From an uncultured Bacteroidales bacterium (lineage in GTDB: Bacteria > Bacteroidota > Bacteroidia > Bacteroidales > F082), in the NCBI GenBank assembly GCA_937884015.1, contig CALGBV010000256.1, positions 1 to 7,913 of the forward strand: DNA of 7,913 nucleotides, read 5' to 3'. The notes below the pieces were generated by a model. That model was given only the letters and a program-made list of their open reading frames with translations, searched no databases and was not told the origin of the DNA. How positions within the stretch are numbered: the stretch's first letter is position 1; each line of letters starts with the position of its first letter. A program made the position numbers and the translations under genes. Shown here piece by piece: positions 1 through 6,170 of this stretch.

Positions 1-1
1 C

Positions 2-655
2 GGCTACTTCAACCTGTCCAAGCAGAATGCGGAACTCCGCGAGGAGAACCTGATGCTTCTGGAGCAGTTGCAGGAGTACCAGTCCCTCAGCGACGAACTG
101 CAGAGCCGTCAGGCCCTGACCGAAGGGAAACTGTCAGGACGCTTCAAGTACTCCACCGCCACCATCGTCAAAATCAGCCGCAACACCCAGCACAACTACA
201 TCATCATCAACAAAGGTGAAAACGATGGCATTATGCCCGACATGTGTGTGGTTTCGCCTGATGGCATCGTGGGTGTGGTTTTGGATGTGAGTTCGCATTA
301 TGCCACCATCCTTAGCCTGTTGCATAGCAATTCGAGTGTCGGCGTAAGTTTCAAGAAAAACCAGGAACTGGCCACTTTGAAATGGACGACCAGCAACTAC
401 CGTTACGGCATGGTTGAAGACATTGCCACGCACCTTGTGTTTGAGCAGGGCGACACCGTTTTGACGGGTCCGAATTCCGAGATTTTCCCGAAAGACCTGA
501 TGGTGGGAACCGTTGAAGAATTGTATCAGTCGCCGAGTGGCGACCTGAACCGCGCAAAAATCAAGTTCTCAACAAACTTTGCCACTTTGCGCCATGTGTA
601 TGTCATTAGGAACCTGTATGCCACAGAGCTGGATTCACTCAGAGCAAAATTCTAA
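2..655 (+). CDS. mreC: Rod shape-determining protein MreC (5' end outside window)
   Basis: MreC is a periplasmic bitopic protein that links the MreB cytoskeleton to the elongation peptidoglycan synthases. The first complete codon is at base 2, and 217 residues are visible. Bacteroidota MreC proteins are usually near 280 residues, so the missing part should hold the cytoplasmic tail and the single membrane helix. Visible residues 1-40 are rich in Glu, Leu and Gln in a heptad-like pattern (NAELREENLMLLEQLQEYQ), the usual MreC coiled coil. After it comes the beta-domain core: N-Y-I-I-I-N-K-G-E-N-D-G-I, then S-P-D-G-I-V-G-V-V, then a second half around G-D-T-V-L-T-G and L-M-V-G-T-V-E. The stop is followed 5 nt later by mreD, so the two are almost certainly co-transcribed. 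The family call rests on the motif pattern and on the MreD neighbour. Confidence 0.93.
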   Translation, partial: GYFNLSKQNAELREENLMLLEQLQEYQSLSDELQSRQALTEGKLSGRFKYSTATIVKISRNTQHNYIIINKGENDGIMPDMCVVSPDGIVGVVLDVSSHYATILSLLHSNSSVGVSFKKNQELATLKWTTSNYRYGMVEDIATHLVFEQGDTVLTGPNSEIFPKDLMVGTVEELYQSPSGDLNRAKIKFSTNFATLRHVYVIRNLYATELDSLRAKF

Positions 656-660
656 GCGCA

Positions 661-1176
661 ATGAACAGAACGATAATTAATATCATACGATTTGTGGCAT
701 TGGTGCTGTTTCAAGTGCTGATTGTCAATCATATCCGTTTGGGCGGCTATGTGCATCCTTACGTTTATGTCTTGTTTGTCATGCTTTTACCCATCAATAT
801 GCCGAAATGGCAACTGCTGTTTTGCGGTTTCGGCATCGGGCTGACTGTCGACCTGTTTTCGGGCACGCTCGGACTTCATGCCGGCGCCACCACGCTGATG
901 GCGTTTTGCCGTCCGGGCATCATAAAATTCGTTTCCGGGCGTCAGAAATTCGAGAGCATTCAGGAGCCTAATTTGAGCCAGCTGGGACTTGTGTGGTTCA
1001 TCAGATATTCCGTTTGCATGGTGCTGGTACATCATTTCGCGCTTTTCGTTCTCGAATCGTTCAGTTTCAGGCTGATAGGCCAAGTGCTGCTACGCATTTT
1101 GCTCAGCGCGCCTGTAACGATTTTCCTGATAATCATGATTCTGTATCTGTTTTCTCCGAGTAAGAAAAAGGAATGA
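661..1176 (+). CDS. mreD: Rod shape-determining protein MreD
   Basis: MreD is a small polytopic inner-membrane protein of the elongasome that works with MreC in lateral wall growth. The 171-residue product is almost wholly hydrophobic. Likely membrane segments lie at about residues 9-25, 33-46, 50-66, 70-88, 108-131 and 139-164, and a lysine-rich tail (SPSKKKE) follows. The family hallmark is visible at about residues 58-81, G-I-G-L-T-V-D-L-F-S-G-T-L-G-L-H-A, followed by A-T-T-L-M-A-F. The ATG lies 5 nt after the mreC stop, which supports this start and an operon. No mrdA (PBP2) or rodA follows: a hairpin comes 20 nt after the stop and the next gene is convergent. MreD sequences diverge a lot, so the call leans partly on position next to mreC. 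Confidence 0.92.
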   Translation: MNRTIINIIRFVALVLFQVLIVNHIRLGGYVHPYVYVLFVMLLPINMPKWQLLFCGFGIGLTVDLFSGTLGLHAGATTLMAFCRPGIIKFVSGRQKFESIQEPNLSQLGLVWFIRYSVCMVLVHHFALFVLESFSFRLIGQVLLRILLSAPVTIFLIIMILYLFSPSKKKE

Positions 1177-1195
1177 TGCAAATCAAAAAAACAAC

Positions 1196-1221
1196 AAAGG
1201 CTGGCCAATCGGTCAGCCTTT
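1196..1221. terminator. Hairpin terminator shared by convergent mreD and S46 peptidase genes
   Basis: An 11-bp inverted repeat (AAAGGCTGGCC / GGTCAGCCTTT) encloses an AATC loop. Read on the + strand it is fully paired, with one G-U pair (1204-1213), and runs into four T residues. Read on the - strand that pair becomes an A-C mismatch, but the hairpin is followed by a T-rich stretch (the complement of 1182-1198). It sits between the mreD stop (1176) and the S46 stop (1246), the expected place for a bidirectional terminator. Termination itself is inferred. Confidence 0.75.
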
Positions 1222-1245
1222 TGTCGTAATAATGCGGTCTTGGTT

Positions 1246-3384
1246 TTATTCCACAATCGTCATTTCGTCAACCAAATGCTTGGCTCCGGCGAACTTGTCG
1301 ATGATGAAAAGCACATAACGGATGTCGACTGAAATGTTGCGGCAGATGCTTGGGTCGTAGATGAGGTCGCTCATCGTGCCTTCCCAACAACGGTCGAAGT
1401 TAAGACCTAAGAGTTGACCTTCGGCATTCAGAATCGGGCTGCCCGAGTTGCCGCCTGTTGTGTGAACGCTGGCCGTGAAAGCAACGTGCATTGAACCGTC
1501 CTTGTCGGCATAGCGGCCATAATCCTTTTTGTTGTAAAGTTCCTTCAAACGAGGTTCAACCACATAATCGTAAATGTCGGGGTTTTCCTTTTGCATAATG
1601 CCTTCCAAAGTGGTGAAATGGCGGTAGTTCATGCCGTCTTTCGGCTTGAAGCCTTCCACTTTGCCGTAAGTCACGCGCAAGGTGAAATTGGCATCGGGCG
1701 AGAAACGCTTTTCGGGTTCCATCTCCATCTGACCACGCATGTAGATGCGCTGCAGGCTGTCGTTTTCCCTATTAAGGCTGACTTGCTTTTCGAAAACACT
1801 TTCGCGATAGAAATCAATGATGTTTTGGTAGACCTGCAATGCCGGATCTTTTTGCAGTTTCTTGGCATCCTTTGCCTTGAAATTGTCGAGTAATGCGTTG
1901 ACCGATGCTTCGGAAGCCAAAATGGATTTGTCAAACATGTTGTCGACAAATTTCTGAATATCGGTGATATTGTTCAAAAATTCCGGACGGAAATCGGCGG
2001 GCTGAGCCTTCATGTACTCGGCAATCAGCATGGCGGCCACTTCCTTGTCAATCGGCATGTAATAATCCTTGAAGAATGAATTTGCCGTGCCTTTCAATGA
2101 ATTAATCATTTTGTCAATTTCTTCCTGAGGCGTTTCCTTGGTCACCTGCGAGAGTTTGACGAATTTGCCGGCGAAATTCACCAGTTCGATACGCAATCCC
2201 GATTCGGCAATGTAGGTGTAAGCCAACTGATAAGGTTCCAACTCCTTGTAGCTCTTTTCAAAAGCACGCAAAAGATTGATGTAAGGATAACGGCTGCGGC
2301 TCTTGAGGCACCAATCCTGGAAACTCTTTTCATAGAACCGTTTCTTTTCAATACCCTTGAAATTGTTGATGCCTTCTGTGACACCCATCCATTTTTTCCA
2401 GCCGTTGGCGATGTTGGCGTGTTTGGCAGCATACTGGATGCGGACTTTCGGGTCTTGCTCCTGATATTTGTTGTAGATGTCGAGCACCTTGCCGCGAAGG
2501 TCAACAGTGATAGGGTCGGTGAGGTTGGCTTCCTGGTCAACGGCGACGGCAGGGAGATATTCGCTGGTGTAAGCCGGATAGCCGAAAACAAAAGCAAAAT
2601 CGCCTTCATCGGCGCCTTTCAATGAAATGTCGAGATGCTTGACGGGCTTGTAAGGTACGTTGTCGCGGCTGTAGTCTGCCGGTTTGCCGTCCTTGTCGGC
2701 ATAGATGCGGAAAATGCTGAAATCGCCAGTGTGACGGGGCCAGACCCAGTTGTCGGTGTCGCCGCCAAACTTTCCGATGTTGGATGGCGGGCAGCCCACA
2801 AGGCGCACATCGCGGAACACTTCGTTGAACAACAGGTAATATTCATTGCCCAAGAAGAAAGGTTTTATGCTCACTTTGTATTCCGTCTGTTTTTCAATTT
2901 CCTCCACAATCTTTTTGATGTTATCATCGATTTTCGCATTGCGGTCGGTTTCCGTCATATCTTCGGTGATGCCGGTCAGCACTTTTTCGGTGACATCGCG
3001 CATCTCGCGCAAAATGGTGACGGTGAGGCCAGGGCAAGGCAGTTCTTCGCCCTGATTCATAGCCCAGAAGCCATTGGTGAGGTAATCGTGCTCCACGCTG
3101 CTATGGCGCTGAATGTAACCGTAGCCGCAATGGTGGTTAGTAAGTAGCAGACCTTGGTCGCTGACGATTTCGCCCGTGCAGCCGCTGCCAAACAGCACGA
3201 TGGCATCTTTCAGGCTGCCGTGGTTGATGGAATAAATGTCGTCGGCAGTGATTTTTATACCCATTTCCTGCATTTCCTTTTCGTTGTATTGCAACAACAT
3301 AGGAATCCACATTCCTTCGCCTGCAAACAAAAGGCAGGAAGGAAACAAGACCATGAAGGTCAAAAGAAGTGATAATCTTTTCAT
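1246..3384 (-). CDS. S46-family dipeptidyl-peptidase, DPP11-like (Asp/Glu-specific)
   Basis: This is a periplasmic serine exopeptidase of MEROPS family S46 that removes N-terminal dipeptides from oligopeptides; in asaccharolytic Bacteroidota it feeds amino-acid catabolism. The protein has 712 residues, the normal family length. A signal peptide covers residues 1 to about 21 (MKRLSLLLTFMVLF then S-C-L-L-F-A). The chymotrypsin-fold triad is visible: His85 in TNHHCGY, Asp221 in the R-H-T-G-D-F-S segment, and Ser647 in TGGNSGSP. An alpha-helical cap fills roughly residues 270-560. Arg665, in N-F-D-R, is 18 residues after the catalytic Ser. This matches the spacing of Ser655 and Arg673 in Porphyromonas gingivalis DPP11, where Arg selects Asp/Glu at P1; DPP7 has Gly there. 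The acidic specificity is therefore an inference from one residue. It is the second gene of a pair, 21 nt after the L,D-transpeptidase stop, with no promoter seen in the gap. Confidence 0.93.
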   Translation of the reverse strand: MKRLSLLLTFMVLFPSCLLFAGEGMWIPMLLQYNEKEMQEMGIKITADDIYSINHGSLKDAIVLFGSGCTGEIVSDQGLLLTNHHCGYGYIQRHSSVEHDYLTNGFWAMNQGEELPCPGLTVTILREMRDVTEKVLTGITEDMTETDRNAKIDDNIKKIVEEIEKQTEYKVSIKPFFLGNEYYLLFNEVFRDVRLVGCPPSNIGKFGGDTDNWVWPRHTGDFSIFRIYADKDGKPADYSRDNVPYKPVKHLDISLKGADEGDFAFVFGYPAYTSEYLPAVAVDQEANLTDPITVDLRGKVLDIYNKYQEQDPKVRIQYAAKHANIANGWKKWMGVTEGINNFKGIEKKRFYEKSFQDWCLKSRSRYPYINLLRAFEKSYKELEPYQLAYTYIAESGLRIELVNFAGKFVKLSQVTKETPQEEIDKMINSLKGTANSFFKDYYMPIDKEVAAMLIAEYMKAQPADFRPEFLNNITDIQKFVDNMFDKSILASEASVNALLDNFKAKDAKKLQKDPALQVYQNIIDFYRESVFEKQVSLNRENDSLQRIYMRGQMEMEPEKRFSPDANFTLRVTYGKVEGFKPKDGMNYRHFTTLEGIMQKENPDIYDYVVEPRLKELYNKKDYGRYADKDGSMHVAFTASVHTTGGNSGSPILNAEGQLLGLNFDRCWEGTMSDLIYDPSICRNISVDIRYVLFIIDKFAGAKHLVDEMTIVE

Positions 3385-3405
3385 AGTGTGTTATGTTTAT
3401 TAAAT

Positions 3406-4014
3406 CTATTTTTCAAAACTCCAAAGTCCTTCATCTTCGGCTTTCACGACGACTTTCATGCCTACGAAAGCATAGTTTTCCTTGAGTTTTATGATGTCTT
3501 CGTCGCGCAGGCGGATGCAACCTTCACTGGCACGGCCCGGAACGGAACTCTCGTTGTTGGTGCTGCCGTGGATGCCGATGCCGCTACCATAACTCAGGCG
3601 CATGAACCAATGGCCATACGACAAAATGGCACCACGGCCATCGACGAAATCGTGTGTCCAAGTCGAAGCGTCTTTTATCTCGGTAATGGTGAAAGGCTTA
3701 TCAAGCGTCGTTTCAGGCGTTTTCATGTCGCCTTTTTTCGTTTTGTTACCCGGATTTTTGCCCACACAAACGGGATATTGGGCAATGAGTACCGTATCTG
3801 TTGCCAAGGCTTCGTAAACCCGTAGGTTCAAATCCTTTTTTGAAATGATGATAAAACAGTTTTTCTTATTCGTAACCTCGTGAAATTGGGGTTCTTCGGA
3901 TTGAACTACAGGAATTGTATCCTCTGTAATTATGACAGGTTCCGTTGTTTTTGCCTTGTTTTCACATGAAAAAAACAGCAACATGAATGATAATAAAAAT
4001 AATGGTTTCTTCAT
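3406..4014 (-). CDS. L,D-transpeptidase (YkuD) domain lipoprotein
   Basis: YkuD-fold L,D-transpeptidases are cysteine enzymes that make 3-3 peptidoglycan cross-links or attach proteins to the tetrapeptide stem. The 202-residue product begins with a lipoprotein-type signal (MKKPLFLLSFMLLFFSC) that gives lipidated Cys17. A low-complexity linker rich in Thr, Glu and Pro spans about residues 18-50. The catalytic domain is at about 52-192. Its hallmark HGS is at 149-151, and S-E-G-C-I-R-L at 163-169 supplies catalytic Cys166 and Arg168; His135 (YGHW) lies upstream. All key residues are present, so it should be active, probably in the periplasm anchored to a membrane. It is the first gene of a two-gene unit with the S46 peptidase. 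A TAnnTTTG element at 4033-4040 on this strand would give a leader of only about 15 nt. The exact reaction (cross-linking, carboxypeptidase or anchoring) cannot be read from sequence. Confidence 0.92.
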   Translation of the reverse strand: MKKPLFLLSFMLLFFSCENKAKTTEPVIITEDTIPVVQSEEPQFHEVTNKKNCFIIISKKDLNLRVYEALATDTVLIAQYPVCVGKNPGNKTKKGDMKTPETTLDKPFTITEIKDASTWTHDFVDGRGAILSYGHWFMRLSYGSGIGIHGSTNNESSVPGRASEGCIRLRDEDIIKLKENYAFVGMKVVVKAEDEGLWSFEK

Positions 4015-4032
4015 TGAGACTCAAATTTGGGG

Positions 4033-4040
4033 CAAAGGTA
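4033..4040 (-). promoter_or_regulatory. Bacteroidota -7 promoter element for the L,D-transpeptidase/S46 unit
   Basis: Read on the - strand the sequence is TACCTTTG, a full match to the Bacteroidota -7 consensus TAnnTTTG. Twenty nt upstream is TATG, a 3-of-4 match to the -33 TTTG. The gene start is 18 nt downstream of the element, so the leader would be very short. No Shine-Dalgarno is visible, as is normal in this phylum. Confidence 0.55.
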
Positions 4041-4062
4041 AGAAAGATAGTTCGATTTTTCA

Positions 4063-4070
4063 TAATTTTG
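4063..4070 (+). promoter_or_regulatory. Divergent Bacteroidota -7 element ahead of the gene remnant
   Basis: TAATTTTG, followed by CAG, matches TAnnTTTG on the + strand. No good -33 TTTG is found 19-21 nt upstream. The ATG of the decayed lipoprotein reading frame begins 5 nt after it, so a transcript would start at or beside that codon. It may be the surviving promoter of a gene that has since decayed, and it lies only 22 nt from the opposing element at 4033-4040. Confidence 0.35.
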
Positions 4071-4074
4071 CAGA

Positions 4075-4357
4075 ATGAAACAAAATACACTTCATAAACT
4101 ATTTCTATTTTTAATACTAGCCTTCTTCACGGCTTACAAGCCTCCCACTGACCCTAAAACTCAGTTGTACAAAGCGGAACGCAACCTCGAAACCAATCCC
4201 AAAGCGACCTAAGGTCTGCGCCGATATCATCGACAAAGTGTATCTGACCAAAAGGAAAGTCTGCGCCGCTTTCAAGGACAGGCTCGGCTGACAAGTCCGC
4301 TTCGACAACGACCTCCACCAATTGGAACTACCTTATCTCGCCTTCCGCATCGTCTCA
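4075..4357 (+). pseudogene. Decayed small lipoprotein gene (remnant)
   Basis: This is most of the 455-base gap between divergent genes. An ATG at 4075 opens a 45-codon frame that starts with a convincing secretion signal (MKQNTLHKLFLFLILAFFTA, then Y-K-P-P-T-D-P). It stops at 4210-4212 after K-A-E-R-N-L-E-T-N-P-K-A-T. Protein-like sequence then continues one frame over (from about 4211: VCADIIDKVYLTKRK, then A-A-F-K-D-R-L-G), meets a TGA at 4289-4291, and reads on as V-R-F-D-N-D-L-H-Q-L-E-L-P-Y-L-A-F-R-I. The Tyr after the hydrophobic core sits where a lipobox Cys would be expected, one G-to-A change from TGC. The 'A-E-x-x-L-E-T-N-P-K-A' style recalls TPR-bearing Bacteroidota lipoproteins, but that is only a resemblance. 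A short genuine peptide of 45 residues is the alternative. The 3' boundary is approximate. Confidence 0.45.
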
Positions 4358-4402
4358 TGTCATTTTTTAAGCGTTAATAAGCAGCACAATTCTGAAAAGA
4401 AT

Positions 4403-4410
4403 TATTTTTG
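4403..4410 (+). promoter_or_regulatory. Bacteroidota -7 promoter element for the beta-helix protein gene
   Basis: TATTTTTG, followed by CAT, matches the TAnnTTTG -7 consensus. No clear TTTG/TTG is present at the expected -33 distance. A start near 4415 would leave a leader of roughly 85-90 nt before the preferred ATG at 4503. Confidence 0.45.
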
Positions 4411-4502
4411 CATTATCGAAATCCATTATACAGATATGTTCATCGCCTTACAAATTTATCAGATTTACAATGAAAAACAGAACAATTAAACACATAAATC
4501 AC

Positions 4503-6080
4503 ATGAGAATCAAATTTTTAATGCTTTTCGTCATGGCTTCGTTGCTGGCAAAAGCACAAAACATTGAAGTGAACGGCTTGCAGTCGGGCACTTGGGACGC
4601 TGATACTGTTTTTGTTACCGGCGATGTTTATGTCCAGGAAAACTTGGAAATTTCTTCAGGGACAACAGTAGTTTTCAACGGATTTTACGGCATTTCAGTC
4701 CGTAAAGGTTCCATTTTGGCTTTGGGAACGGAAGATGAACCAGTAATTTTCACCGTACCCGACACGACAGGATTTCACATTTACAATTCAGGCCATGGCG
4801 GATGGAACGGCATCACGTTGGAATTGGCGCAGCAGGCAAAATTCGACCATTGCGTTTTCCAATACGGCAAGGCAGCCGACACTTTGCGTCAGCATGGCGG
4901 TGCGTTGGAAATCATCAATTGCAAGGATGTGGAACTGACAAACAGCATTTTGCGTTGTAATTTTGCCCGCGAACACGGCGGCGCACTCAATGCTGAGCAC
5001 TCCAATGTGAAAATGAGCAATTGTAGTGTGAGCGAAAACAAGCTTTACACCAAGGACAACCTTTATTTCATGTATGGCGGCGGCCTGCGTTTCATCAATT
5101 GCGACGTGGAGATGACCGACATGGATTTCCGCAACAATTACGGCGAAATCAGCATTGGCGGTGCCTTGAGTCTGGATAGCTGTTCGGTGAAAATCGACAG
5201 GGCTGTCTTTGAAGAAAATATCGGCCTGAATGGTGCCGGACTTTACATCATGCGCTGCAACGACAAGGAATGTTCCATTTCGAACTGCCTGTTTGCCAAC
5301 AACCATGCCAGACATTTTGGCGGAGGCTTGGCTTTTTCGAATGCCTCGCCCGAAGTGAGCAACATTACCGTCGTCGGCAATTCTTCCGATGGCGTCAATT
5401 GCGGCGGCATCTTTTTCTACGAAAACAGCAGTCCTGTGATGCGCAACATCATTGTCAAGGGAAATTACAATGTTCATCCCGAAATGCCTAATGTGCAGAT
5501 GTGGGTCTGGACTTTCGACCCCGAGGCACCTTTGTTTTATAATGGTTTGGTCCAAGGCGGTTTGGATTCCATTAGTGGCTTCGAACACATAACAGTCTAT
5601 GAAAACATGATTGATGCCGACCCATTGTTTGTCAATCCTGAAAACGCCGATTTCCGTCTTTCGGAAAACAGTCCTTGCCGCGATGCCGGCGACCCGAACA
5701 CCAATCCTGAAGTTTTGAATGGTCTCGATTTAAGCGGTATGCCGCGCGTCAGCAATGGAAAAATCGACATGGGTGCCTACGAATATTCAGGCACAGGCAT
5801 TGATGAACTTGTTGGAAAAAACAATGTTTTGAATATTATCGGCAATCCATTGACAATCAATAGTTTCGCCGAAGTCAATCTGAATGAAGCAAGCCCCGTT
5901 TCGGGAAAAATCTATTCAATGACAGGTGCTTTGCTTTGGGAAAAAGATTTCGGTTTCCGCGCTGCCGGTCAGCAAAAACTTCAGATTGGCGAGTTTGCTT
6001 CAGAAGCAAAACAAGGCATTTATCTGATTGAAATCAAGGCGCAAAACGAAACATTCGTTGGAAAAACCGTGAAGTATTAG
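4503..6080 (+). CDS. Secreted right-handed beta-helix protein with T9SS sorting domain
   Basis: This is a predicted surface or secreted protein; its substrate is unknown. From the ATG at 4503 (525 residues) the signal peptide is MRIKFLMLFVMASLLAKAQ, cut before N-I-E-V. An in-frame ATG at 4470 adds 11 residues. I prefer 4503 because it gives a compact signal peptide and its A-rich leader ending AATCAC matches the one before the gene at 6171. Residues 20-115 form an N-terminal cap of beta strands. Seven helix rungs follow, each opening with a GGxL-like turn near residues 132, 159, 192, 219, 244, 273 and 300, spaced 25-33 residues, with Asn/Cys ladders between. Residues about 368-428 match the 'choice-of-anchor Q' type end (D-A-G-D-P, then L-S-G-M-P-R-V and D-M-G-A-Y-E-Y). 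Residues about 440-525 look like a Por secretion tail, ending G-I-Y-L-I-E-I then T-F-V-G-K-T-V-K-Y. No catalytic site for pectate lyase or another polysaccharide lyase is recognisable, so it may bind rather than cleave. Confidence 0.88.
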   Translation: MRIKFLMLFVMASLLAKAQNIEVNGLQSGTWDADTVFVTGDVYVQENLEISSGTTVVFNGFYGISVRKGSILALGTEDEPVIFTVPDTTGFHIYNSGHGGWNGITLELAQQAKFDHCVFQYGKAADTLRQHGGALEIINCKDVELTNSILRCNFAREHGGALNAEHSNVKMSNCSVSENKLYTKDNLYFMYGGGLRFINCDVEMTDMDFRNNYGEISIGGALSLDSCSVKIDRAVFEENIGLNGAGLYIMRCNDKECSISNCLFANNHARHFGGGLAFSNASPEVSNITVVGNSSDGVNCGGIFFYENSSPVMRNIIVKGNYNVHPEMPNVQMWVWTFDPEAPLFYNGLVQGGLDSISGFEHITVYENMIDADPLFVNPENADFRLSENSPCRDAGDPNTNPEVLNGLDLSGMPRVSNGKIDMGAYEYSGTGIDELVGKNNVLNIIGNPLTINSFAEVNLNEASPVSGKIYSMTGALLWEKDFGFRAAGQQKLQIGEFASEAKQGIYLIEIKAQNETFVGKTVKY

Positions 6081-6092
6081 TCTCGAAAAACC

Positions 6093-6123
6093 TTGAGGCA
6101 TTCACGATTTCATATTATCTTTG
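6093..6123 (+). promoter_or_regulatory. Bacteroidota promoter (-33 TTG, -7 TATCTTTG) for the arginase-like gene
   Basis: TTG at 6093-6095 and TATCTTTG at 6116-6123 are separated by 20 nt, close to the phylum consensus TTTG-N19/20-TAnnTTTG. This is the best promoter match in the window. Transcription would begin near 6130, giving a leader of about 40 nt before the ATG at 6171 and probably also serving the deiminase gene downstream. Confidence 0.65.
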
Positions 6124-6170
6124 CAGTCCAATATCAGGACATTATCAATTTTACAAAAAGATAAAATCAC

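Noticed and set aside
2635..3147. 170-codon + strand open frame opposite the S46 peptidase
   Set aside because: It lies antisense to the conserved N-terminal part of the peptidase and has no protein-like motif. It is a codon-bias shadow.
4117..4308. Open frame of 63 codons on the - strand across the intergenic region
   Set aside because: It overlaps the signal-bearing remnant on the other strand, has no promoter or leader pattern and no recognisable protein features.
4470..4502. Upstream in-frame ATG for the beta-helix protein
   Set aside because: It gives a long basic extension before the signal peptide. The ATG at 4503 has a tidier signal and a leader like that of the gene at 6171, though 4470 cannot be excluded.
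4788..5588. Long (266-codon) open frame on the - strand inside the beta-helix gene
   Set aside because: Its His/Ala/Val-rich product is the mirror of the Gly/Asn/Cys codons of the real gene. The + strand protein has a signal peptide, repeats and a sorting domain.
6068..6106. Inverted repeat CGTGAA / TTCACG around the stop of the beta-helix gene
   Set aside because: The stem is only 6 bp with a 27-nt loop and no T tract, so it is too weak to call a terminator.
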